Source of the DNA: Posidonia oceanica
Lineage: Eukaryota > Streptophyta > Magnoliopsida > Alismatales > Posidoniaceae
NCBI GenBank assembly: GCA_037176725.1
Contig: JAZBRS010000020.1
Coordinates: 82,592,001 to 82,656,000, forward strand
Direction of reading: 5' to 3'
Length of the DNA: 64,000 nucleotides
Shown piece after piece: positions 47,572 to 60,314 of this stretch (positions are counted from its first letter, which is position 1; each line of letters starts with the position of its first letter). Under the pieces are notes generated by a model that had not been told where the DNA came from, searched no databases, and was given only the letters and a program-made list of their open reading frames with translations. The translations under genes were made by a program, and so were the position numbers.

Positions 47572-49712
47572 TGTAATATCCTGATTTTCCATAATATAAT
47601 TTGAGTTAATTATTTTTGGAAAATCATCCCCTGTTGTTGTTGTGTGTTGGTGTTTGTGTGTCTCTGGTAGTTTTGTTTCTGGCTCCTCGGAGTTGTTTGG
47701 TGTGGCCGAGAGAAAGTAAGGGCCTGATGGAATGAAAGCTAAGGGCTTGTGTGTGGTTTGTGGTGAAAAATGGATGGGAATGCAATTTTCCTAATTTTCC
47801 TCCACACATGCCCTTCTCTTTTCTTTCTTCCCTTCTTTCTTTTCTTTCCTCATTTTCCTTCCACCACCAACGACTACTGCCACCTTGTGGATCGCCGGCG
47901 GTTGGAGGAGGAAGAAGAAAGGAGGCCAGTGCTTGGAGGAGGAGCAGAGGCATGCCAGAGAGGTGTTCTTGTGCCCGGCGGCCGGAGGAGGTGGTTTTGC
48001 TCGCCAGAGGCCGGAGTTGGAGGTTGAGAGTACGCCGGTGTGGTGCGTGTTCTCCCCCTCGAATTCTTTCCTAAATTCATGCCTAAATGCTTTGAATGCA
48101 TGTGATCTAGCTATGCCATGATAATTGTAGGATTTTATTTGATTTTGATTGAAATGTGGAATAGGTTCATTTTGACCTCTTGAGCTTTGCGATTTAATAT
48201 CTTGATGTATGATGCATGGATTGGTTTGATTTTTGTGCCCAAGTGTAGAGCACTCGTGAGGCTTTGATTCTAGTATTTACTCGTGATTTATGGATTTTTG
48301 TGGTGAAATCGGTTCAGGTTCCAAGCTTGGGCGATTTGTTTTGGTTACTATTTTTATTTTCAGAAATCGCCCAGAACGGTACACCATTTTTTGAACGGTA
48401 TGCCGATTTCTGTAGGAAATCGGTACATCGGTCCATATCGGTTTGCCGTTTTGCTGTCAGATTTAGACCAGAACCCAGAAACAATCAACCGGTTGATTTG
48501 GTCCTACTGAATCAGGGATTTTCAGTCGACCGGTGACAGTTTTGGTATGCCGTTTTAGGTATGAAATCTGAACTCGGCACCCAAGAACGGTCAACCGGTT
48601 GATTTGGTCCTACCGAATCAGGGAAATTTGGTCAATCGGTGTGAATTTCGGTATGCCGTTTCAGGGGTAAAATGGTTTCTAAAGAAGAAAGATTTGGATT
48701 TTCGATGCATTTGGCTTTATTATGATTTGATATGATTTTATGGATGTTTTAATGAAATGTGAGATTTGTGGATTTTGAGGAATGATTTTTGAAAGGATTT
48801 CCAAATGATTTTGGGAAAAGAAATGCATGTTTGTGAAAAAAGTTTGGAAATGGTTTCCATGGTTTTGGAAGGACCGATAAACCGAAGCTTTTGACTAGTA
48901 GCCAGGGGTGTTTGAACACACTTGTTGGTTCGAGAGTCAGGTAGCCTAGGGTGAGGTTAGTGGTACAGCAGGACCCATTGAAATAGACGGTTTACCCTCT
49001 GTGCCAGTGCTGGTTGGGGCTAGGGTTGGAGTCCCCAGACGCTCGGGCACCAAAGGGTGCCAGAGTGCGTAACCCCGTGTTGATAATGATGTTGATCATG
49101 GAAATGATCATGATATAAATTGAGGGCTGAGTTCCCAAGGCGGATTATTCTCCCATACGAGGTAGTCTTCCGCGGCATTACAGCCAAGAGATGCGTGTGT
49201 CATCTGCAACTACTTGTGGCTGGTGTCGTCACCTGTGGCTAGGGTGTTCGATTAGATTTGGAATTGAAGTATGTGTGAGTGTGGATTTGAGAATGCATAT
49301 TTTTGGTAGAAAATGTGGATAGCTTTATAAAAGCATGTGGTTTTCATAAAATGAATGTTATGCTTTTAAATAGCATGGATTACTGTGATTTATGATGTGT
49401 TGGATGTTTATTGCCCTAGTTGATATATTTTGCTTTCGTATGTCGTGGTTTTGGGTGGCACGTACTGGGTGACTTAGATCTCACTCACGCGTGTTTTGTG
49501 ATTTAGTTTTCAGGTGCAGGGTCGAGGTACAGCCCAGCCTGGTGCTTGTTTAGGAGCCACGTAGCTGCACACTAGGGATCTTGGGAGTATTTTAATAATT
49601 TTGTAAAAGTTTTAAATTTATTCTCAAATGTAAATGAATGTTTATCTGTTTAATGATTGTTTAAATATCATTTGGGTAGTTGATGCTATTTTGGTCGCAC
49701 TGGGGCGTGACA
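47572..49712 (+). mobile_element. E, 5' LTR of a Del/Tekay-like element
   Basis: This 2,141-bp LTR runs from TGTAATATCCTG to GGGCGTGACA, with an initiator-Met PBS four bases later. Its layout mirrors F in plus orientation: word-3 units near 48373-48680, then GGTGCAGG and CTCACGCGTG near the 3' end. Frames at 47.75-48.1 kb are CT/GA-rich and not convincing genes. Confidence 0.82.
48373..48452. repeat. Word-3 dyad units in E
   Basis: Units 48373-48408 and 48417-48452 fit 16-4-16 with related arms (CGGTATGCCGATT, CGGTACATCGGT). More degenerate units with CAACCGGTTGATT and GTCGACCGGT continue to about 48680. Confidence 0.6.
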
Positions 49713-49716
49713 GGAG

Positions 49717-49728
49717 TGGTATCAGAGC
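49717..49728 (+). promoter_or_regulatory. Primer-binding site of E (initiator-Met type)
   Basis: TGGTATCAGAGC, four bases after the LTR. H inserted 14 bases further on, so the rest of E is outside the window. Confidence 0.85.
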
Positions 49729-50067
49729 TTAGGTTCACTAAGTGTTGACACCCTACTTTTGACCCCTATTTAGTGGCTCTCACTCTCTCTGGTGGAATGA
49801 CTTAGAAAACCCCCACACAAAAAATCAGAAAATTAAAAACATAGAAAACTAGAAACCAAAACCCTAGAAACCCTAGGTTTACACTCACAAAACCCTAGGT
49901 TAACCTCAAGGTCAAACTCTAGAAACCTAGGTAAAAACCTAAACCTAAAACCCTAGAAAACTCTAGGAAATCCACATTCAAAACCCTAGAAAAAACCTAG
50001 GACTTCACACTTTTCACTAAACTCTCACAAAACCTAGCAAAATCTAAACCCTAAACCCTAGGATTCA

Positions 50068-50083
50068 AACCAAACCCCAAAAC
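50068..50083. repeat. Target-site duplication of the SINE, left copy
   Basis: AACCAAACCCCAAAAC, identical over 16 bases to 50393-50408. Confidence 0.85.
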
Positions 50084-50395
<312 letters not shown>

Positions 50396-50639
50396 CAAAC
50401 CCCAAAACTCACCTAAACCCTAAAAAACCTAAACCCTAAACCCTAGGTTAAAACACTCACTCCACACTTAAACCCACAATTTTAAACCACCCACTAAACC
50501 CTAGGTTAGGATCCTAAAACCAAAACCTAAGTTTAAACCCAACTTCCAAGCCCCTCATCTAAACCCAAATTAAACCCTAGCTAAACCCTAGGAACCTATT
50601 CCCAAAACCCAACTTCCAAGACTACCTAAGCCCAAGCCC

Positions 50640-51060
50640 AAGCCCATCTTTTCTTTCCTCCTTTCTTTCCTTCCTTTTTTCTTTTTCTTCTTCTTCTTCT
50701 TCTTCTTCTTCTTCTTCTTCTTCTCCCTTTTTTCCCTTTCCTTTCTTTTTTCTTTTGTTTCCCTCACCACTCCAGGCCCAGCCCACCTCCTCCTCAATTC
50801 CCTTTTTCTTTCTTTTTTTCTTTCCACAGCAGCCGGCCCAAGCCTATCTTCCCTCCTCCTTCCCTTCTTTCTTTCTTTCTCCCTTCCTTTCTTTCTTTCT
50901 TTCCTTCTTTTCTTTCTTTCTTTCTTTTCTTTCCACCACTCCAGGCCTAGCCCACCTCCTCCTCATTTCCTTTTTCTTTCTTTCTTTTCTTTTCACCCGC
51001 ACGACCCAGCCCACCTGCCCTGCCTTCTCCATTTCCCTCCTCTTCTTCCTCTCCTCAGCA
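50640..51060. repeat. Polypyrimidine tract with (TTC)n core in H
   Basis: CTT repeats at about 50686-50723, followed by TTTCTTTC-type repeats and a repeated phrase (CCAGGC..AGCCCACCTCCTCCTC, at about 50770 and 50940). Confidence 0.85.
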
Positions 51061-51914
51061 GCCAAAGCACTAACGATGGCAGCTACCACCTCTCCCTCTA
51101 TTTTCAAACCTGACATCGACATGCAACCACCAAGACATTCCCGACCTCCACCATGCCTCAGCACCCCTCGGCCTGCCACCACCATGGCCTGCCTCCACCA
51201 TGCTTTGACAGAAGACCAAAATTCACCATCCAAAACCACAGCACCCCCAAACCTGGGAAGCTCTCCTCTCTTCTGCAATTCGAACATCCAGAGCAATCCC
51301 TCCTGATCCCCAGAACTCCTCTAGATCCTCACGACCCCGGAATCTCCCAGAACACCCCAGCATTCACCTCCAGAACCCACCTGCAACCCACATTTCAGCC
51401 CATTCACAGACCATTGCAACATCGCCCTCACCAGCGCACCACAGCCTTCCCCAGCTCCCCCAATTCCTCCACGACACTCACAGCACACCCACGACCATAG
51501 CCCAACTCCCAGCTCACCCCCAAATGCCCAGCAAGCTTCCCTCTCCACTACAAACACCTGCACACCCATTTCAACCGAAAACACTCATCTCAACCTACCC
51601 CACTCCAGACACGACACAGCCCCAATTCAACCTCCTCTCCACCCTCACAGAACCTCCACGAGCCGCCGGAGAGAGCCGCAACCACTCCGAGAGCCACATA
51701 GCAGAAAGGACCCAAAATTCTCTGTAGGCCACCCATAAAATTCAAATCCCTCTCTGAGCGCGCGAACGGACACCTGACCACTCCCCGAGCTCCGGAGGAC
51801 TTCCAGTGACTCATGCCGGTCACGCCTGCAGCTCACTGCAGCCTCCCGTGCCGCTGCAACCTCCAGTCACAGTACTACACCCAACCGAGGTCGGTAGACC
51901 TCCACGTGCGCACC

Positions 51915-51925
51915 CTCAGGTAACT
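51915..51925 (+). promoter_or_regulatory. Conserved splice-donor-like site in LTR H
   Basis: CTCAG|GTAACT (51919/51920) at the end of the GC island, equivalent to 7080/7081 in A1. Confidence 0.5.
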
Positions 51926-52379
51926 GACCCTACCTCTAGCTTAGTTTTAGTCTCCTCTTGCTTCCTAGGTAGCTAGATGAATGATTAGGGCCATAGGTCG
52001 CGTTTTGAGCTCTGCCTTGCTCGCTTTCTTCTCCGGCGTCGGCCAGCTTCTGCAACTGTGCGCCGTGTCGCTCCAGCCAGCTCCACTCCTCCAAACCGCT
52101 CCGGGAGCATCTCCTAAGCTCCACTGCAACATCCCAGCCTCAAGCCAGCTCTTCCGCAGCCTCCAGCAGTTGGCCCACCTCCACCAGTTTTCTGCAGAAA
52201 ACCACCGAGGCCGACAGATCGCTTCGGTCACCGCCGCACACCGCTAAGGCCACCGACACCTCTGGGTAGACCTCCTCCAGCCTCCTAGGGCCTCAGCCAA
52301 ACCCACCACCACCTGGAGCGCTGCTGCATCGCTGGAGAGTCGGGGGAGCACTGTAGATACTGTAGCATTTAAGTTAGGT

Positions 52380-53350
52380 TTTATTTTTCAGTTTAATTCA
52401 TGCATTGCATTTAGGTCCCTAGGTTTAGTTTATTTGCATTCCAATCCAGAGTCGGTTTAAGTTTCATTTAAATTTGCAATTAAACTTTATTGCATTGCAT
52501 TTAAGTACTGTGTTTTATTTTATTTGCATCTAGGTCCTTAAATCATATCAGAAATCATTTAATTTCAATTTTTACCTTATTACATTGCATTTTTATTTCT
52601 GCAGTTTATTTTTATTGCATTTCAGTCCTTAGATTATATCAGAAATCATTTAATTTCAATTTTTACCTTATGCATTGCATTTTTATTTTTGCAGTTTATT
52701 TTTATTACGTTTCAATCTTTAGATCATATCAGAAGTCATTTAATTTCAATTTTTACCTTATTGCATTGCATTTTTAATTCTGTATCTTAATTTTATTACA
52801 TCTAAGTCCTCAGACCAGATCAACTTCATTTAAATCCTAATGTTTACCTTATTGCATTGCAGTTTTAATTCTGTATTATGTTTTTATTGCATTTAAGTCC
52901 ATCTGTTGTGAATTAGTTATTCAATTTTGCATCTTTACCTTATTGCATTGCATAAAAAACCTGAAAATGTTTTAATTACATCTCAATCCATCAAATTGTT
53001 TATCATGCATTTAATTTCGGTTTTAAAACATATTGCATTGCAGAAAAACCCAAAAAATGCTTTAATTGCATTTCAGTCCATTTTGCTTTGAACCACTCAT
53101 TTAATTTCCATTTTAAACTATATTGCATTGCAGAAAAATCCAGAAAAATGTCATAATTGCATATTAGTCTAGTTTGCATTCAATCATTCATTTAAATCAT
53201 GTTTTGAACCATATTGCATTGCTGTTTAGTCCAATAACATGTTTTATTTGCATTTTAGTCCTTTATGCATTTAAATGCCATGTTAGTTGTATTTTAAACC
53301 ATATTGCATTGCAGTAAAGTACAATAGTTTGTTCTAATTGCATATTTAGT
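52380..53350. repeat. Diverged ~110-bp tandem repeats in LTR H
   Basis: About eight or nine copies around ATTGCATTGCATTT..., AGTCC and ATCATTTAATTTC. The clearest copies are 52.55-52.78 kb, spaced about 112 bp. Confidence 0.7.
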
Positions 53351-54985
53351 CCAAAAAATGCTAAGATCATTGCATGCTTGCCTGTTTGCCTTGCTTTTGC
53401 AATTTAGTCCAATAGTTTGTGCTAATTGCATGTTAATCCCAATTCTAATTTTTTGCATGCTTGCATGTTCATTTTGCACTGCATAGTAAGTCCCACATAT
53501 TCTCTGAATGGCATGTAGGTCCAAATGTTGCATGCATTCACATCTTGCTCTACTTTGCACATAAACCTTATAGTTTTCCTGTATTGCATATAGGTCCCTA
53601 TCTTTTGCTGTAGCATGCATTCTTTTATCTGATGTTGCATTTAGCTTCTACACGCATGCCATATTGCATTGTTAGTTCTTATCATGCATCTGCCCTGTTG
53701 CATTGCCTTTTTGCCATATTTTTGCATATAGGCCCCTGCAGTTATTTTAATTGCACTTAGGTCCCTGCATTTGCATTCTTGCATGCATTGCATCTCATGC
53801 CATTGCACACTGCACCATAGCACTTGTTAGAGCACTCTTAGCCTCCTTGCATGTAGGATACCCTGCAATGCACCCACTTAGGGACATTTTGCACATAGAC
53901 CCCTACTTAGACCACTTTTCCTGGCCCTTGAGCCATCTGACTTGAAATCTGAATAACTTTTGATCGGACCGTTGGATCTTCACGATCTAACTATCTAGGT
54001 CTTCCTGGTTGAATGATCTTTCATTCTAATCAAAGTTATCTCAGATCAGGCCTTAGATCTTCAAGATAAGTCCATCTGAATCACTGCATACCACTTATTG
54101 CCTGCCACTTGCACTGCATGCATTGTTTTCGCACCCTGTTTTCTCATGCATGTAGATTAGGGTTTTCCGCCCTTGTTTTCTTTCCCTTTTGCTTGTTTCA
54201 CACTTGCATTGCGTGGTTTTACTTGGCTTTTCCGTCCTTGTTTCCTTTTCCTCTTTGCATGTCGAACTTGCATTGTGTGGTTTTACCGGTGTTTTGTTTT
54301 ATCACCGGCATTTGCATTAGGGCAGTGATGCTTACTGTTTGGAGTTCTCACGAACCAAGGTTCGCCCAGTTCGGAATACTGACAGCGTTGCTGAGCACAT
54401 AGGTTGCACGTTTACTTTCCTTGTGCATCACATCACTTAGAACACACATTTGGGCAAGTAATCACAGCACACATGGCATTTAGACATTTAGGCATGCCTT
54501 TCAGCAATCATAGCATGACATTAGCATTCCTCGTCCCTTGGACGTGCAGTTAAAGGCAATCACTTGTCGAATTCCTACAAATGTGAGCGTTTAGCCAAGA
54601 ATGACCGATTCCTCAGGCGTGTTGGGGGTATCTAACACCTTCCCCGCACGTAACAGGAGTCCTTACCCTTTCTCTGGCCCGCAGTGACCATTTTGCCCTC
54701 ATCCTTGGCACGAGTCATCCTTTTTGCATAGCATTGCATTCATTTGCTTGTTTTCTATGCTTTTCCTTGGTTTTCCTCGTCTTCCCAATAATAGACTAGG
54801 TGGCAACTCCCTTTTGTCTTATCTTTATTTTATTCACGTTTTCTCGGTGTTTTCAAGTCGAGTTTCTCCTTGGATTCACTGCTGACCGCGACTTCCCTCC
54901 CTCTCTCACAACACGATCGCATCGTGAGCTATGGTAGCGTTGCGAGGCCTGCTGTGGGCCCGAGCAGCGGACGGTCACAGGAAAG

Positions 54986-55003
54986 TGGTGACTCCGCTGA
55001 GGA
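54986..55003 (+). promoter_or_regulatory. Primer-binding site of H
   Basis: TGGTGACTCCGCTGAGGA, six bases after the proposed LTR end. TGGYGACTCCGCTG-type sites are typical of plant Tat/Ogre elements, usually assigned to an arginine tRNA. Confidence 0.65.
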
Positions 55004-56178
55004 TTCAGACTCTGGCTTTCGTCTTTGGCTTTTTGCTTGCCTTGTTTTTGCTTGTCCTTGCCCTGTCTTGCTTTATTGCTTGCTTTATGCCTGCTTCTTT
55101 GCTTTATTGCTTGCCATGTGCCTGTTTACTTGCCTTATCGCTTACATTGCCTTTACTTGCTTTATTTATGCAGTATACATGCCTAAATACTTGCTTGTCG
55201 CACTATACATGCCTTTTGAGTGGTAAATGCTTTGTTTTACACAATTGCTATGCCACTACACATGCACATGCCATGCATACCTGCCTTTTGACATGCTAAG
55301 TGTTTCTTTTTCACTATCATGCCCACATACACATGCACATGCCATGCCCATGCCTTTTGCAGTGATTGTATGTTGTTTGCTTGCCATGTTTGGGTGATTT
55401 TTTTCCCCTTTTACATTAGGCCTAAGGACAACTAGAAACTGGTTGCTCCCCCCTTTGGCAATTAAAAATAGCAAGTAAAAGTCAAATCTAGGATCAACTA
55501 GAGATGCCAACACACCTTCACCCCCTTGGATTAATAAAACGTGCAAGATTAAAAAACTTTAATCATTTTGCATGAATCATCATATAGGGCATGCATCTTC
55601 TCATCTGAGTCTACCTATCAGTCTGAGAAGGACAGTCCCGGTCTCTCGTTCAGCTGCTTTGGCATAGGGCGAGTCGATCGAGCTGTCCCCCCTTGTCAGG
55701 GGTCGTGTCGGTACTACTAGAGGGTACAGCCCATGCCTCGACAAGGTCAAGGCCACTACTGCGCCACCCGTTATACCTGAGCTCTGGGCTAGGGTCTAGA
55801 CGGGAGCCTTACTTTCTGACCGAGCCGGTGACCCGCACACTTGTGAGTCCGAAGTAGACAACCTATTAGGCCACACTAGATTGGTGAGAGAGAGCATGCT
55901 AGAAAGCATACCATTTGCATGAATGCATTCATACCACCAACTAAACATTTGCATTTTTTCTTTCAGGTTCTAACACCTGTTTGCTTTGTCCGCAACAGAG
56001 ATCAGTGAGTGAGTTCCCTTGTCGGAGATTGAGTGCTTATCTTCACTGACGCCTCTGTTGTGTCACCTATTCTTGACCCTCCTCTTCTGAGCTATTCGCC
56101 TTTGCGACGATAGCTCCTCCTAGGAGTGGTCCTTCAGCTTTCCGTCGTAGCCCTATTCTTACTCGCTCGTGGTCAGCT
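55004..56178 (+). mobile_element. 5' leader of H
   Basis: Non-coding leader between PBS and gag. It contains repeats of CACATGCACATGCCATGC (about 55258 and 55332) and several short spurious frames. Confidence 0.6.
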
Positions 56179-59100
56179 ATGGACCAGCGTGCCATCGAGC
56201 CTTTGCTCACTACAATCGCGGGGGGGGGGGGTCCACTTTGGTCCCTCCGACTCCCGTCTTGACCCCTTCTGTGCCCCTTACGACACCAGGGTTTCCCCCC
56301 TTTGCGTCTAGGGGACCCCTACGTACCATAGGGTCTGGGCAAGTCTATTCCCGTTCGGATCCTGTCACCGAGGCTACCTTGGTGACTGCCACTTGCTTTC
56401 CGGAGACTGTTCTGACTATTTCTGACCCCCAGGGCCATATTATCTATGGCATTGGTTTTGCTGCGGCAACTCCCGCCATAGGATCCTATCCTTTTAGACA
56501 GTCTGTGTCCTCCGCTCTTGCATCTGGTCCCCTGTCGGTACTGCAATTTAGCATTCCCACTGACGGGACCCCTAAAGAGCGGTACCAGTGCTTGGCGGAG
56601 CTTGCCCAGATATTTCAGGGCATGGCTCTGTCTACCTGCCCCCCTCTGGCTCCTTCTGCACCTGAGATCCCCCTGCATCCTACTCCTGCCCTCCAGGCAT
56701 TCCCTGCTGCACTGCCGCCCTGACCATCACCCCAGCTGCTCTTTGCTTTGGTGATAGGGGCGCAGCCTCCGCCCTCTACATACACATCTTTCACTACACA
56801 GCATGCACCTCCACCACCTGGTGGCTAGCCCCTCGGGTTGGTTCGAGCACAGCACTTCTCTGGCCCGCTGCCTGGCACCGTGCCACTACAACAGCTACTG
56901 CTCCCACAATCTCCACAATTCATTGCACAGTATTTTGGCTACCCCTACCCCGTGCATCAGGCTTAGACTCCTGCATACTTTGCACCACTCACAACACCCA
57001 TTGCACATTTGCATGGATATGCCAGCCATCCTGTCGCATCACCAGGTGACGTGATGGTGGATCCGGAGGAGCACCTCGGTGCGACCCAAACGGCGTATGT
57101 AGTCCCTGCCCCCACTGCCCCATCACCTTCGGTAGCAACTCCAGAGTCCAACGACGATAGGTTCGCCGTTCTAGAGAAAGCACTTCGTCAAGTGCAGGGC
57201 ACGAACTTCCACTCCTACTAGTTCTGGGACCTCTGTTGCTTTCCAGAGGCGGTACTCCCAACGAAGTTCAAAATCTCGGACTTTGAAAAGTACAATGGTA
57301 GGGTTTGCCCCATCGCCCATATGAAGGCGTATTGCGGAGACCTGGCTCAGCTTCAGGCTGATGACAGGTTGTTAATCTGCCTGTTTCAGAAAAGTCTTAT
57401 TGGCCCGGCCCTCAAGTGGTTTACATCGCTTGATATGGTCACCATCAAGACTTGGAACAACTTTGGCAAGGCGTTCCTAAAACAGTACTCCTTCAACCTT
57501 GACTTGGTCCCTAAGTGTGAGGACCTTGTCGCCCTTAAGCAGAGAAACAACGAGCCGTTCGGGGAGTACGTCGGCCGTTGGCACGCCCTTGCTGCACAAG
57601 TTCGTGATAGACCCTCTGACGAGGAATTTATCGAGATTGTGATTCGAGGCGCGCAGCCATCTACTGGGGCTTTACTTGCCATCCAGGCTGGCACTAGTTT
57701 TGCATCTCTGATTCGGGTCGGCACACGCGTGGAGAGCTCCCTTCGGAGCGGCAATTTTCCAATGCTCTCCGTCTTCACCAAGCAAGCCACCCCCTAGCAA
57801 CGGCTACGGCGGCAGCAGTAGCAACACCAACAACAACGACGGTGGCAACAACAACAACCCCAAGAGGAGGGATCCCCCACGGACCACCGTTGCATACGTC
57901 GACTCTCCTATCGCTCCCGTCCACATGGTAGCTCCGCTTGGCCCGAATCAGGTAGTGTATGCACCCACACCTAGTGCACTTCACACACCATAGATCACCA
58001 CCACCGCCCGACCGGTCTACTCAGCTGCACCGGTCCGGCAAGGACAGCACCAAGGGCAGAGACGGCCCAACCATCAGCGTCACTTCACTCAGCTAGTGGA
58101 GCCGCTGAGCGCTGTCCTCCCTAAGGTAGCGTCACTCCTCACGCTCCCCGAAGTTCGCCCACCACCCAACCCTCTTCCAAGGTGGTACAGGACGGATCAC
58201 TTCTGCGATTTTCATCGAGTTGTCGAGCACTCGACGAATAATTGTTTCACTCTGTGGGGCGCAGTGCAGGACCTGATTGACCGAAAGGTCATCAATATCA
58301 ACACACAGGAGGCAGCATCTTCATCCACCCCTCCATCAGCATCATCCCTTGCATTAGGGACAGCTCCCCTCAATCCAAGCATTGTCCACCAGCCTTTGCT
58401 GGGGCATTCTGGCCTGGGAGGTGCGGGGACCTCAGGTGTGCATTCTCTCTTCCCTTCTGGGTCCGCTACGTCTGTGGTAGACCCTTCCGATCTTATCTAA
58501 GATCTTTCTGTGCCTGTTTCTCCTTCCCTCTATCCTGCGGCGCTTGCCGCTTCTGAGTTGGCGATTCACATGATCTGATTGGATGCCAAGCCAGAGTGTG
58601 CTACCGCGAGGCCCGCCATACAACCAGAGGCTCAACCCCAAGTCTGCCTGCAAGCCAGGCCCCAACCAGAGCCAACACAGCCTTCCTAGCAGCATCCCAC
58701 ATCCATCCACCCTCCAGCAAGTATCCCAGCGGCCCCTCTCGAGCTCGAAGCTCGTGTTCCCCTGGTAATCAACTTAACCAGGGATGCCCACCACATTCCA
58801 TATGACTATGCCGCAGAAATGTGTGCGGATGTCACGCGGTCGGGGAAGGTCTACAGACCTGCCGCCCCAGTAACCAGACCTGCAGCCCCAGTAACCAGGC
58901 CTAACCCCCTGAACCTACTCCACCAGCAAGCCAATCCCCACCAGTGAGCCAACCACCAGCAGGCCAATCCCCTGATCCCACCAGTACAGAACCTGCCACT
59001 AGAGCCATTATCCCCACCTCCAAAAAAGACCAGCCTTCAGTTGACATAACGGCCCAGTTGAAAAAAGTCAAGGCTGACATCTCCATTTGGGACCTAATAC

Positions 59101-60314
59101 ATTCTTCTTGCAAACACCGAGAGGCTTTTCTCCACGTGTTCCAGGCCACCCATGTGTCCCAAACCATCGAGCCTACAACTCTGGAAAATATGGTGGGTAT
59201 GATCGCGGAGCCGCAGGTCATCTCTTTCTCGAGCGATGAACTGCCTCCAGCGGGGACTAACCATAATCAGCCCCTGTTTATCACGGTGCAGTTCAAAAGT
59301 TTCCGCATTCCCCTCTCGCTGGTCGATAATGGGTCAGGCCTTAACGTCTGCCCCTTGCGCACAGCACTAAAGCTCGGATTCAAAGCCAAGGACATCACGC
59401 CAGCCGTGAAGGGAATGACTTCTTTCGACAATACGCACCATGATTCTTTGGGGATCCTGGTTATTCCTCTTACCATTGGCCCAGTCGAATTCGATGTAGA
59501 ATTCTATATTGTCAACTTGGAGCCTTCTTTTAATCTTCTGCTTGGGCGCCCTTGGCTGCACAAGCATCAGGTGATCCCCTCAACCTTCCACCTCATGATC
59601 AAGTTTCGCTAGGGCGACGATGTCGTCGTTGTCATGGTAGAAAACTTTGACAAGGAACCGGTCGAGGTGGTCTCTTCTGTATCCCGGCAAACTGTCCAAT
59701 TTGATCCTAAGCTGTCGGATACCTTATACCGCGTTAACCGGTTTGAGCCGGTTAATTTTATCCCTCTTCTTGAGCGCATCAGCTCTCTGGCCGATCATTG
59801 TAACCTCTCCAGGATGGTCGAGAATATTTTTCGCAGGTGGGGCTATGAGAAGGGAACGCCACTTGGGCGTCACGGCCAAGGGATCGCCGAACCGGTTGCA
59901 GTTGAGGAGCACGAAAAGTTTCAAGGCCTAGGATAGGAATGGCAGCCCTGCGATGGTGAGTGCCTGCACTCAGGGAGGCGGAAGCTCGTGATCCCTCGGG
60001 ACCTCACTAACTTTGTCAGTGCAGGTATTCTCAATCTGAACACGAGCCCAGCAACAGCCTAGCCAGCACCGTGCCAGAACCCCCCACTGCTGATAAAGGA
60101 GTGGGTTTGCATAGAAGATTATTATTCTGATGAGGAGCAGTCCGGCACGGTTAGCCTAGCACAGTCCAAGGAAGAGGCCCAGATCAGCCCTGCAATCTCC
60201 CGATCAGTTTGTCTGGCCTTTCCCTCTACTGGTACAGTGGCAGATTCTGCAAACTCTGTGTCAGGAATGATAGCCTCTTCACCCTCTGTAGCTTCACCAG
60301 TGCCTATGACAACT
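56179..60314 (+). pseudogene. gag-pro: Tat/Ogre-type gag-protease(-G-patch) polyprotein of H, broken
   Basis: The likely start is the ATG at 56179 (MDQRAIEPLL). A 12-G run at 56220-56231 then shifts the frame. The main frame carries the gag core: FKISDFEKYNG (57.27 kb), PALKWF and AFLKQY (57.4-57.5 kb). About 57.78 kb to 58.9 kb is in the +1 frame and holds a Cys/His knuckle, C-x2-H-x4-H-x4-C, at about 58204-58245. Back in the main frame is a retropepsin with DNGSGLN at 59325 and LLLGRPW about 210 bp later, then a G-patch-like WGYEKGTPLGRHGQGI (59.84-59.89 kb). Gag packages RNA, protease cleaves the polyprotein. In-frame stops at 56721, 56826, 56964, 57219 and 59610 are mostly one C-to-T change from CAG or CGA. 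The frame remains readable up to LTR I at 60315. Reverse transcriptase, RNase H and integrase are not in the window. Confidence 0.88.

Noticed and set aside
59325..59336. DNGS in the protease active site as an inactivating change
   Set aside because: A DNGS/DNGSGLN form is what I know from plant Tat/Ogre-type retropepsins, so it is probably normal for the family.
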